From the NCBI GenBank assembly GCA_019695345.1, contig JAIBAE010000049.1:1-33007 (forward strand): 33,007 nt of DNA, given 5' to 3'. The stretch comes from Bacteroidota bacterium. GTDB lineage: Bacteria > Bacteroidota > Ignavibacteria > Kapaibacteriales > NICIL-2. Of the stretch, positions 1 through 7,363 are shown in pieces. Within the stretch, counting starts at the first letter, position 1; every line of letters starts with the position of its first letter. The translations under genes were made by a program, and so were the position numbers. Under the pieces are notes generated by a model, which ran no database searches, was not told the DNA's origin, and worked only from the letters and a program-made list of their open reading frames with translations.

Positions 1-332
1 CACCAAAATCTAAAGCAATTGATATTGCTCCAACTACTGATGATAAAAAACAACCTGAAAAAACAACACCTGCAACCAATGCAAAAGCAAATGCAGCCGG
101 TTCGGCAGGGAAAAAGTGGGGATTACAAATAGGAGTATATTCTACCCGCCAAACCGCAGAGGATGAAGCTAAGAAGTACTCGGAACAAAAATTACGCGTT
201 GAGATAGTTGATAAAGGTGATAGCAAATTTGCTGTGATTATTGGTAACTATAACACACGCGAATCTGCTGAAAAAAGTAAAGAAGTTGTACAGGCACAAT
301 GCCAGTGCACTCCGTATATCATGGAAAAGTAA
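1..332 (+). CDS. SPOR-domain protein, C-terminal part (5' end outside window)
   Basis: The open frame enters from the left edge and stops at 330-332, giving about 109 residues. The first 35 or so are a low-complexity Ala/Thr/Lys/Pro linker. From about position 108 the peptide reads KKWGLQIGVYSTRQTAEDEA, then a second half with FAVIIGNYNTRESAEKSKE. This is the repeated alpha/beta half-motif of a SPOR fold (xQIGxYxxxxxA... VxxGxYxxxxxAxxxK). SPOR domains bind denuded peptidoglycan glycan strands at division sites, so the missing N-terminus probably holds a membrane anchor or lipoprotein signal, as in other SPOR proteins. The next gene starts 8 bp downstream, so the two are probably co-transcribed. 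The domain call is by eye, without a profile search. Confidence 0.75.
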   Translation, partial: PKSKAIDIAPTTDDKKQPEKTTPATNAKANAAGSAGKKWGLQIGVYSTRQTAEDEAKKYSEQKLRVEIVDKGDSKFAVIIGNYNTRESAEKSKEVVQAQCQCTPYIMEK

Positions 333-340
333 ATTGAAGT

Positions 341-1102
341 ATGAAAAGCGTCATGAAAGCATACACGTTGTTATGGTTCACGACGCTTTTTTTATTTCTT
401 GGAAGTTCAACAGTTACCTTACATTGCCAAACCGTTACAACTGATACAGCCAAAGGATTAGTAGGTGATGTTTGTGCAATACGATTTACCATTACAACTG
501 CTCCTACCTCGCATGTTGATGTTTTAGGTAAGTTCAGATTAAGCAACCCTACGGTCTTTTATCCATCCTATTTTAATTCGGGAGTTCAATCAGATACACT
601 AACGTTTAAACTCCAACGCTTGAATGATTCTGTGTATACATTTGCCTGTTCTTTGTCCCGCGCATTACAGGATTCAATACACAACATTTATCTGTATGGC
701 GAAACTTTAGCAGGTTCGGATTCCATTTGTACTGTATATTATGATAGCGTATCATGTAATTCAAATCCTGTACAGAATTTTGTGGGTGTGATAAAATCTA
801 CATCCATTGGTACTCCATTGCCGTATGTTCGATTTGCATCGTTAGAAGTTGGATATCCAAACCCTTCGCCTAAATTCAGAACTATTACATGGGCGTATAG
901 GACAGACAAAGAATCGGATATTACGTTTACCATCTACAATATCCTTGGCAAACGAATAACAGAAGAAACAATACTCAAGCAACCACTGGGAGTTCACCTT
1001 TATAGTATCATTCCTGATTTAGAATTTCCCACCGGTGCATATACAATTCACATGAAAACAAACTCCGGCACAGCCCAACAACGCTTTGTGATATTTGATT
1101 AA
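341..1102 (+). CDS. Secreted protein with type IX C-terminal sorting domain
   Basis: The 253-residue product begins MKSVMKAYTLLWFTTLFLFL, a basic start plus a hydrophobic core ending near LHCQT, which is a plausible Sec signal peptide. The middle (about 30-160) is a Ser/Thr-rich beta-type region resembling a cohesin/immunoglobulin-like domain but not assignable. The last 85 or so residues carry the hallmarks of a Por/T9SS type A sorting domain: YPNPSP, then ITFTIYNILGKRI, then LEFPTGAYTIHM and a terminal FVIFD strand. Such proteins are exported by Sec, then moved across the outer membrane by T9SS with loss of the C-terminal domain. It lies 8 bp after the SPOR gene. It ends 11 bp before the end of the opposing fibre gene, leaving almost no room for a separate terminator. 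The function of the mature part is unknown. Confidence 0.75.
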   Translation: MKSVMKAYTLLWFTTLFLFLGSSTVTLHCQTVTTDTAKGLVGDVCAIRFTITTAPTSHVDVLGKFRLSNPTVFYPSYFNSGVQSDTLTFKLQRLNDSVYTFACSLSRALQDSIHNIYLYGETLAGSDSICTVYYDSVSCNSNPVQNFVGVIKSTSIGTPLPYVRFASLEVGYPNPSPKFRTITWAYRTDKESDITFTIYNILGKRITEETILKQPLGVHLYSIIPDLEFPTGAYTIHMKTNSGTAQQRFVIFD

Positions 1103-1113
1103 TCTTAGTATTT

Positions 1114-3504
1114 CTATTGTACAGCCACTTCAAATAATGTAATTATATTATATGATGTTGCACCAGTATTTGATGTTTGATTAACTTTTATAACTATATA
1201 CTCACCCGGACTAATCGTTGTATTTGCATTGTTTAATGATAACGTTGTCCATGAACCGCTATTTAACTGAATAGTATTACCTATTAGTACAGAAAGAGGT
1301 GCATTTAATACATCTACACATGATGTGTTTGAATTTACAAATTCTGTTAAGGCTGCATTACAGTTACACTTTTGTACCTGAATAGTCATATCATTTTGTC
1401 CGGAGATCGTTCCACTACCTACAGCGGTGTTAGCAGTAATGTTCTGAAAGTTGTTTGACGGAAAATAATACTTGATACTTGAAATAGTTTTAGTGGTTGA
1501 AAAATGTGTGATACTTCTGATAAATCTGGAAGGGGTGAGATTTGCATTTGATGAATTGTTAGTAGATAATGTCAAAATGTTTCCACCGGCAATTGCCCGC
1601 CATGGTCTAACTAAAAAACCATTCGTTGTATTCCCATCTATTGTTGGTTCAAATTGAAGGACTGAAGTGCTACCACCGCTACCACCTGAAGGTGCTGACC
1701 ATGAAGGTATATTGCCATTTACGGTTAACACATCACCAGAGCTACCTATCGGTAATCTTGTATAGTCTGTTCCATTGAAATACATAACATCACCTGCAGC
1801 ATCCGAGCCCATTGCAATTTTAGTTCCATCTACAGCATTATTACTAATCTTGGATGTAGTTACAGAGCTACTTGTTAAATCGCCGGCAACAATACTATTA
1901 CTGACGTTCAGTTTACTGTATGCAATTGCAGCAGTTGCGCTAATATCAGCATTGGTAATTGTACCATCGGCAATCTTTGCACTTGTAACAGCATTAGCAC
2001 CAATTACCGGATTAGGGTAGGATCCGGATAAATCTCCCCCTGCGTTACCGGTAGGAGAACTCCCACTTGGTGTTGACCAAACTACATTGGTACCATTATA
2101 TGATAAAACATCACCAGAACTCGCTCCTGTTGAGTTAATCTTGGATAAAGTTATAGCATTATTCGCAATTGTTGGATTTGGGTATACACCGCTTAAATCT
2201 CCACCTGCTGAGCCATTAGGAGGTAAACTAGTTGGCGCACCACTTAATTTGCTATAGCTTAAGCCATTAGCGATTTTTACATCGGTTATTGAGCCATCAG
2301 ATACATCACCTGTTACAATACTATTTGTTAAACTCAATTTGCTGTATGTAATTGCTGCAGTTGCGCTAATATCAGCATTGGTAATTGTACCATCGGCAAT
2401 CTTTGCACTTGTAACAGCATTAGCACCAATTACCGGATTAGGGTATGCACCTGTTAAATCTCCACCCGCCGAACCGGTTGGTGGTAAACTAGAAGGAGTT
2501 CCACTTAACTTACTATAGCTAATTCCATTTGCCACCTTAGCATCTGTTACCGATGCATCAACGATATCGCCTGTTACAATACTGTTTGTTAGGTTCAATT
2601 TGTTATAGTCAATTGCAGCTGATGGAGCTATATCTGCATCAACAATACTTCCATCGGTAATCTTTGCACTATTCACTGCTCCATTTGCAATGGTGTTGTT
2701 CCCGGAACTTCCCGTTACATCTCCAAGCATTGTCACACTTGTTGTTGAGGGTGGTGTTGCCCAAACTATACTTGAACCATTATAAGTTATTACCTTGCCA
2801 TTTGTTGCACCGGTTGTTGAAATCTTCCCTAATCCTAATGAGTTATTGTTTATGGTCAAATATCCACTTCCGGTAATAGTACCATTAATATTTAATGTCC
2901 CGCCTATTTCCGGACCGGCATTGTAGATAAGGTTCTGAAGTTTGTTGCCATTCTTATCAACAGTGTTACTCGGTGTGTTTGTGCTGATTGTTATCTCATT
3001 CCCCTTTTGTTCTACGGTAATACCATCACTCCCTTTTATCGATACATTACCCGTAGCATTGTTTACACTTTGAACTACTTTAGCATCGGATGATAGTGAT
3101 TTAGCAACCTCTGCGGTTCCTGCGTTCTCTGCATACAGAGAATTTGGTGATGGCGTTAACATGGTTCTTGGTGTTAACTCTTCACTATTGTTAACTCTTA
3201 TTCCAACATAATAATTGTTCTTAAATGAAATGCCAGAAGGGAGTTGTTTTACACTACCAATCAGGATGGTAAATGCTCCGTTTACAACATCAACATTGTG
3301 TGTTTCCTGAAATAAAGGAGTGGTTGAAGAAGGTGTGGTATATAACGCAACGGTAATTTGCTGTACACCTGTAATATTAACGGTAGATTGAGCCTCATTG
3401 AGCACGCCATGAAATGAAAACACATGATGTAGTTGTGCGGTAGCTATACCAGATAGAATGTAAAAAATGAATAATAATTGGCAAATGCGAGTTATATTTT
3501 TCAT
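1114..3504 (-). CDS. Fibre-like secreted repeat protein (conserved head, GGDLxGxYPNP stalk, unique tip)
   Basis: 796 residues with a signal peptide (MKNITRICQLLFIFYILSGI, ending near ATAQ). The head (about 25-175) matches two other proteins in this window (26985 and 30254), with shared blocks such as GVLNEAQSTV..., TPRTMLTPSPNSLYAENAGT and AEVAKSL. The stalk (about 190-600) repeats GGDLxGxYPNPxIxxNAxTxxKI and ITNADISATAAIxYSKL, a pattern typical of fibrous tail-fibre or adhesin-like proteins of Bacteroidota. The last 175 or so residues form a distinct tip with no counterpart in the paralogs; it includes a short Cys cluster (QKCNCNAALTE). No sorting domain is obvious at the C-terminus. It lies 44 bp after the end of the small secreted gene at 4049-3549, with which it forms a module. 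A role in surface attachment is inference. Confidence 0.7.
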   Translation of the reverse strand: MKNITRICQLLFIFYILSGIATAQLHHVFSFHGVLNEAQSTVNITGVQQITVALYTTPSSTTPLFQETHNVDVVNGAFTILIGSVKQLPSGISFKNNYYVGIRVNNSEELTPRTMLTPSPNSLYAENAGTAEVAKSLSSDAKVVQSVNNATGNVSIKGSDGITVEQKGNEITISTNTPSNTVDKNGNKLQNLIYNAGPEIGGTLNINGTITGSGYLTINNNSLGLGKISTTGATNGKVITYNGSSIVWATPPSTTSVTMLGDVTGSSGNNTIANGAVNSAKITDGSIVDADIAPSAAIDYNKLNLTNSIVTGDIVDASVTDAKVANGISYSKLSGTPSSLPPTGSAGGDLTGAYPNPVIGANAVTSAKIADGTITNADISATAAITYSKLSLTNSIVTGDVSDGSITDVKIANGLSYSKLSGAPTSLPPNGSAGGDLSGVYPNPTIANNAITLSKINSTGASSGDVLSYNGTNVVWSTPSGSSPTGNAGGDLSGSYPNPVIGANAVTSAKIADGTITNADISATAAIAYSKLNVSNSIVAGDLTSSSVTTSKISNNAVDGTKIAMGSDAAGDVMYFNGTDYTRLPIGSSGDVLTVNGNIPSWSAPSGGSGGSTSVLQFEPTIDGNTTNGFLVRPWRAIAGGNILTLSTNNSSNANLTPSRFIRSITHFSTTKTISSIKYYFPSNNFQNITANTAVGSGTISGQNDMTIQVQKCNCNAALTEFVNSNTSCVDVLNAPLSVLIGNTIQLNSGSWTTLSLNNANTTISPGEYIVIKVNQTSNTGATSYNIITLFEVAVQ
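1931..2445. repeat. Internal 89-bp exact direct repeat in fibre stalk
   Basis: The segments 1931-2019 and 2357-2445 are identical over 89 bp and lie 426 bp (142 codons) apart, in frame. They encode the stalk unit containing ITNADISATAAI and the following spacer. Exact DNA identity among otherwise diverged stalk units suggests recent duplication or gene conversion. It could allow the stalk to change length by recombination. Confidence 0.85.
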
Positions 3505-3548
3505 AGTGGCTTTATTTCAAAAAGTGTGTAAATAATGTTGAAGAGCTA

Positions 3549-4049
3549 TCAATGTTCAATCACTACTGTTGTGTTGTATGAGGCTGTTGCTGTAGTTACT
3601 TTTATGTAGTAATATCCATCAGGAATCATGCTTACATCAATATGTATTTCGCTGCCGATGTTCTTATGGGTTATACTTATTACCTTAGCGGAGAGTTGTT
3701 GTCCTTTCAAATCAAAGAACTTTGTAGAACTTTCAGATTCAACAATATCGTTGATATGTATCTTTGCTATATCTATAACCGGTAGAGGTGAAACTTCAAT
3801 AGGTTCCAATTGAGTTACAACATTTTTATAGTGTTGGGAAGGTTGTTGTACATTAAACCAAAAGTTTGTAAGTCTCACATCTGCTATTCCATTCACCAAT
3901 GGTAGGTATTGATTTGAAAGTAGTACCGTACCGGAAATAGTTAATGTTTTGCATTGTGCAGACCCATTTGTTTGTAGTAAACGTACTTGTCCAAAACTTT
4001 GTTGGCCTGTAAGTAAGAAACTACATATCAAAAACAGTATCGGTTTCAT
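3549..4049 (-). CDS. Small secreted protein with sorting-domain-like C-terminus
   Basis: The start chosen at 4049 (MKPILFLICSFLLTGQQSFG) begins a good signal peptide. AGGAG lies at 4062-4058 on the minus strand, 8 nt before it; an upstream in-frame start at 4085 would add 12 residues before the signal and has no such support. The product is 166 residues. Residues after the signal (TNGSAQCKTLTISGT ... TNFWFNVQQ) align in layout with the two 171-residue proteins at 26299 and 29610 (SNGG...TLGQ...GFWY). The C-terminal part (SPLPVIDIAKI, KFFDLKGQQLS, MIPDGYYYIKVTT, VVIEH) has the order of a Por secretion sorting domain. It is followed 44 bp later by the long fibre-like gene, so the two are probably one operon. 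The function is unknown. Confidence 0.65.
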   Translation of the reverse strand: MKPILFLICSFLLTGQQSFGQVRLLQTNGSAQCKTLTISGTVLLSNQYLPLVNGIADVRLTNFWFNVQQPSQHYKNVVTQLEPIEVSPLPVIDIAKIHINDIVESESSTKFFDLKGQQLSAKVISITHKNIGSEIHIDVSMIPDGYYYIKVTTATASYNTTVVIEH

Positions 4050-4190
4050 AGTTTTTACTCCTGTTTGAAAAACTCGTAACCTCAACTTATCTCTGTTCTT
4101 ACGAATGGTGTGAGTAAAGTTTGTAACTGATGGATGGTAACTAATAAGTGAGGCGTTTGAAAGGGTAAGTGAAGTTTAGTATTCCAACTA

Positions 4191-4250
4191 CTGCCGTAGC
4201 AACCGAACTGCGCCGTCACACGGGCGGGAAAAAACGGTTCAGCGTCGCAG
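4191..4250 (+). repeat. 60-bp intergenic GC-rich repeat, copy A
   Basis: This is one of seven copies of the same element in the window. It begins CTGCCGTAGCAACC and ends AGCGTCGCAG. It shares the internal block GCGCCGTCACACGGGCGGG with copy C (9952). The ends are imperfect inverted repeats (CTGCCGTAGC versus the complement CTGCGACGCT). It fills much of the 329-bp divergent gap 4050-4378 between the small secreted gene and the propeller gene; nothing else was recognised in that gap. Confidence 0.8.
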
Positions 4251-4378
4251 TTAATTTATTTAGCGGATAGTATGGAAGCCATTTTGTACTTAATGAAATT
4301 TGAAATGGCATTGTATTGATTCCGTAATTGTTCCTATTTTTACCACGTAGTTTTTATTCATCCTTGTTGGATAACAGT

Positions 4379-7210
4379 ATGAAATACCTTCTCTCCATTA
4401 TAACGTTTCTGACTTTCCTCCAATTAATCACGTTAATGGCTCAGCCGGATAACGGGTGGCGTCCACTTGGTAAACAAGGTATGCTTGGCGCGCACGTGTT
4501 AGGGTTTACACAAGCAAAAGGTGGCGATATGATGTTGCTTTCCCGCCAAACGGTGTACCGTAGTACCAACATGGGCGGGCAGTGGTTTGTAAGTAATAAA
4601 GGTCTGCCGTATGGTAAGGATAGTGTGTATTGTATAACATCGAACAAAAACGGTGATGTGTTTATTGGTACGGGCGATGGTGTGTACCGCAGTATTGATA
4701 CGGGCAATACATGGCAACGTGTTTCCAATGGCATAGCAAAGATAAAAGTGCGCACAATTTTCCCTGATACCAATGGAGTGTTGCTTGCCGGTGCGAATGG
4801 ATTGATATTCCGTTCAACCGATAACGGCGACAGCTGGACAGAAGTAGGTTTGGAAATCCCGGCAGAATATAAAAAAGGTGTACCGCAATTTGTGTATAGT
4901 TATAAAGATGGTATAAAGGTTTCGTTTGGTTCGTGGTATTATGCCTCGTTAACACTTGGTGCAACGTGGAAGAATATTTCTATTGGGATAGATCCGGATA
5001 CATACTACAAAAGGTTTATTGCCTATGATGTAAAAAGCACCATGGAGGCAAAGGTATTTTTTGATAATGAATGGATTGTTCGTTTAAATAGAAAGAGCGA
5101 TGGCTTAAGTACCGGATGTAATTTGGGGCTGACCTTCTCCTTTGTGTATCACCGTTTTGCATGTCAGATATTTCCTTATACCGATGATGGGTTTTATCAA
5201 GGATTTGCATTTGTAAGTAAAGATTCTGTTTTAATGGGAAGTTATGATCATGGAATACACAAAATAGCTTTGTGCAACTTCTGTAGTAATGACTCAAATA
5301 ATGCAACGGGAAGATTTGTTAATTATGGCTTAAAAAATTTAAGTATAACTTCATTGTATAAATCATCGAATGGTAGAATATTTTGTGGCACACGAGGAGG
5401 AGGTGCATATTACTCTACTAACAATGGAGAAAGTTGGGTTGAATCGGTAAGTGGTTTGTATGAACCGAGTATCTATAACATGTTACTACCTAAAAAAGGG
5501 GAAAGTACGTATTATTCAGCCACGGCTACAGGTGTATATATATCAACAGACAGCGCAAATACATGGAATAGAAGAGTAAACGGCTTAGAGAATGTTTATG
5601 TTATATCTCTGATGTTGTCAAGAAAAGGTGTTTTGTTTGCCGGAACACAAAATGGCATGTATAGATCTGTTGATAACGGTATACAATGGAAGTTTATTGC
5701 CACACCATCGGTTAAAACTGATTTAGTATCTGCAACTACAAGTATAGCAATATCTGATATAAAAGAATTGAAAGACGGAAGTTTGATTTGCAGTACTGTT
5801 GGAGGATTATTGTTTGCATCTAAAGATGATGGAAAATCATGGACACAGACAGCTGCAATTGTATTAGACCACGAGAGATACAAAAATCAAATTATGGAAC
5901 TGGCCTATGATTCAATTAATGGGAACATTCATGTTGCAGCAGTACGATATATACTCAGTACATCGGATAACGGGAAAACATTTACTGACTATTTTACAGG
6001 TGGGTACATGAGTAGTATTGCGTTATCAACAAATAGAAAAACTTTGTTTTGTGGTGGATTTAATAATCTGGTAAGCAAAAACACTTCAATTACATCAACA
6101 GATTTAAGCACAATTACCGGCGATTTATCTAGAAATGTATTTCCCGACTATACTATTAACTCAGTTAAGACTGACCCACTTAACAACTTGATGTTAGCAA
6201 CACTTGGAAAAGGAGCATACTTCTCCGATAACAATGGGTTGAATTGGAAGTTATGTAACAAGGGATTACCCGATGGCGATTTGCTAAACTTTGTACAGGA
6301 TGATAAGTATTATCTTTATGCATGTACAGCAAACAATGGAATTTATATTTCGGAAAAACCTACAGCAATGTTGCAAGCACCTGTTCTTGTTACCCCAAAG
6401 CACGATAGCACCGATGCTGTAACAGATATTACCTTTACGTGGAAACCTGTTCTGAACGCACAGAAATATCAACTTCAGATTTCAAAAGATTCATCGTTCG
6501 CATCTCCCGCTTTTGATGTGCAACAGTTAGTTACCACCAACAAAGCAGTAACATTACAAAGCGGAGTAACGTATTATTGGCGAGTGCGAGGAACCTCGGA
6601 TGGTTTGATTGGCGATTGGTCGGAAATACGAACATTATCAACACTTGCCATACTGCCCGAAAAACCTTTGCTTAAAACACCGGTGAACGATTCCATTCTA
6701 CCAACCTCTACCGTGCAATTTGAGTGGATGCAAAGTAAACGAACCGATACATACACCATTCAGTACAGCACCGATAGTTTATTTACAAACTCAAAAAGTG
6801 AAATAGCCGGTGTAACAATCTTATCGCAAAGTTCAACAAGCTTGCAACCTAACACCACATATTATTGGCGTGTGCAGGGAGTTAATACTATTGGTGTTGG
6901 TGAGTGGAGCGATGTATGGAAATTTACAACCGGGCATAGTACTGATGTGGCTGATAATGAAGACAGCAGATTAATAACAATATCACCGATACCAACTTCC
7001 GATGCACTTGTGATTAATGGTATTGGAGATGTGATTAATGGTATTGGAGATGAGGATATAACCGTGAAGTTGTATGATACTCAGGGTAAACTATACCTTG
7101 TGTCTTCAGGTACCAAAGTGAATACTAAAGGGTTGGCATCTGGGGTTTATAACTGCATAATTATCATCAAGAATAAACTAATACAGAAACAAATTGTGAT
7201 AACTCGATAA
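4379..7210 (+). CDS. Secreted Asp-box beta-propeller protein with two FN3 domains and type IX sorting domain
   Basis: The start at 4379 (MKYLLSIITFLTFLQLITLM, ending AQPDNG) gives a normal signal peptide and 943 residues; an in-frame start at 4328 would place 17 residues before the signal. Residues about 30-650 hold repeated Asp-box/BNR motifs of form SxDxGxxW: SIDTGNTW, STDNGDSW, STNNGESW, STDSANTW, SVDNGIQW, SKDDGKSW and SDNNGLNW. These indicate a Ycf48/sortilin-like beta-propeller. Two fibronectin III-like domains follow at about 665-755 and 760-850, each ending with YYWRV...GxWS. The last 80 or so residues (ISPIPTSDALVI, VKLYDTQGKLYL, GLASGVYNCII) form a sorting domain. A clear paralog lies at 10090. 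The ligand is unknown; no sialidase catalytic residues could be assigned. Confidence 0.8.
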   Translation: MKYLLSIITFLTFLQLITLMAQPDNGWRPLGKQGMLGAHVLGFTQAKGGDMMLLSRQTVYRSTNMGGQWFVSNKGLPYGKDSVYCITSNKNGDVFIGTGDGVYRSIDTGNTWQRVSNGIAKIKVRTIFPDTNGVLLAGANGLIFRSTDNGDSWTEVGLEIPAEYKKGVPQFVYSYKDGIKVSFGSWYYASLTLGATWKNISIGIDPDTYYKRFIAYDVKSTMEAKVFFDNEWIVRLNRKSDGLSTGCNLGLTFSFVYHRFACQIFPYTDDGFYQGFAFVSKDSVLMGSYDHGIHKIALCNFCSNDSNNATGRFVNYGLKNLSITSLYKSSNGRIFCGTRGGGAYYSTNNGESWVESVSGLYEPSIYNMLLPKKGESTYYSATATGVYISTDSANTWNRRVNGLENVYVISLMLSRKGVLFAGTQNGMYRSVDNGIQWKFIATPSVKTDLVSATTSIAISDIKELKDGSLICSTVGGLLFASKDDGKSWTQTAAIVLDHERYKNQIMELAYDSINGNIHVAAVRYILSTSDNGKTFTDYFTGGYMSSIALSTNRKTLFCGGFNNLVSKNTSITSTDLSTITGDLSRNVFPDYTINSVKTDPLNNLMLATLGKGAYFSDNNGLNWKLCNKGLPDGDLLNFVQDDKYYLYACTANNGIYISEKPTAMLQAPVLVTPKHDSTDAVTDITFTWKPVLNAQKYQLQISKDSSFASPAFDVQQLVTTNKAVTLQSGVTYYWRVRGTSDGLIGDWSEIRTLSTLAILPEKPLLKTPVNDSILPTSTVQFEWMQSKRTDTYTIQYSTDSLFTNSKSEIAGVTILSQSSTSLQPNTTYYWRVQGVNTIGVGEWSDVWKFTTGHSTDVADNEDSRLITISPIPTSDALVINGIGDVINGIGDEDITVKLYDTQGKLYLVSSGTKVNTKGLASGVYNCIIIIKNKLIQKQIVITR
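7010..7051 (+). repeat. 21-bp tandem duplication inside the sorting domain
   Basis: GTGATTAATGGTATTGGAGA plus T occurs twice back to back, adding seven residues (VINGIGD twice) in the first strand region of the sorting domain. The duplication is exact at DNA level, so it is recent. The paralog at 10090 has a single equivalent (VRINGVDE). Confidence 0.9.
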
Positions 7211-7220
7211 AGGTTCTGAT

Positions 7221-7280
7221 TGCGATAATATATAGTTGGGTTCGGACCGGGTTGCCGCGCTGGCGCGGTCGCTTCGGCAG
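7221..7280 (-). repeat. 60-bp intergenic GC-rich repeat, copy B (inverted)
   Basis: Read on the minus strand it begins CTGCCGAAGCGACC, runs through GCGCGGCAACCCGGT, and ends TTATCGCA. It aligns end to end with the other copies, although the last 15 bases have drifted. It starts 11 bp after the propeller gene stop and lies before the terminator of the opposing E1 gene. Confidence 0.75.
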
Positions 7281-7313
7281 GTGAGGGAGACAACAATCCT
7301 ATTTAAAACAAAA

Positions 7314-7346
7314 AATCCTCTTTACAGATGTACCATAAAGAGGATT
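7314..7346 (-). terminator. Rho-independent terminator of the E1 gene
   Basis: AATCCTCTTTA (7314-7324) and TAAAGAGGATT (7336-7346) form a perfect 11-bp stem with an 11-nt loop. On the minus strand the stem is followed by TTTTTTG, giving the U-tract expected for transcription arriving from the E1 gene, which ends at 7364. Confidence 0.85.
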
Positions 7347-7363
7347 AGAATTATCGTAATTGC

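Noticed and set aside
1900-2700. Regular repeats in 1114-3504 and 31200-32600 as a CRISPR array or intergenic satellite
   Set aside because: The repeats are in frame, degenerate at third positions and encode a clear protein stalk; there are no short identical repeats with unique spacers.
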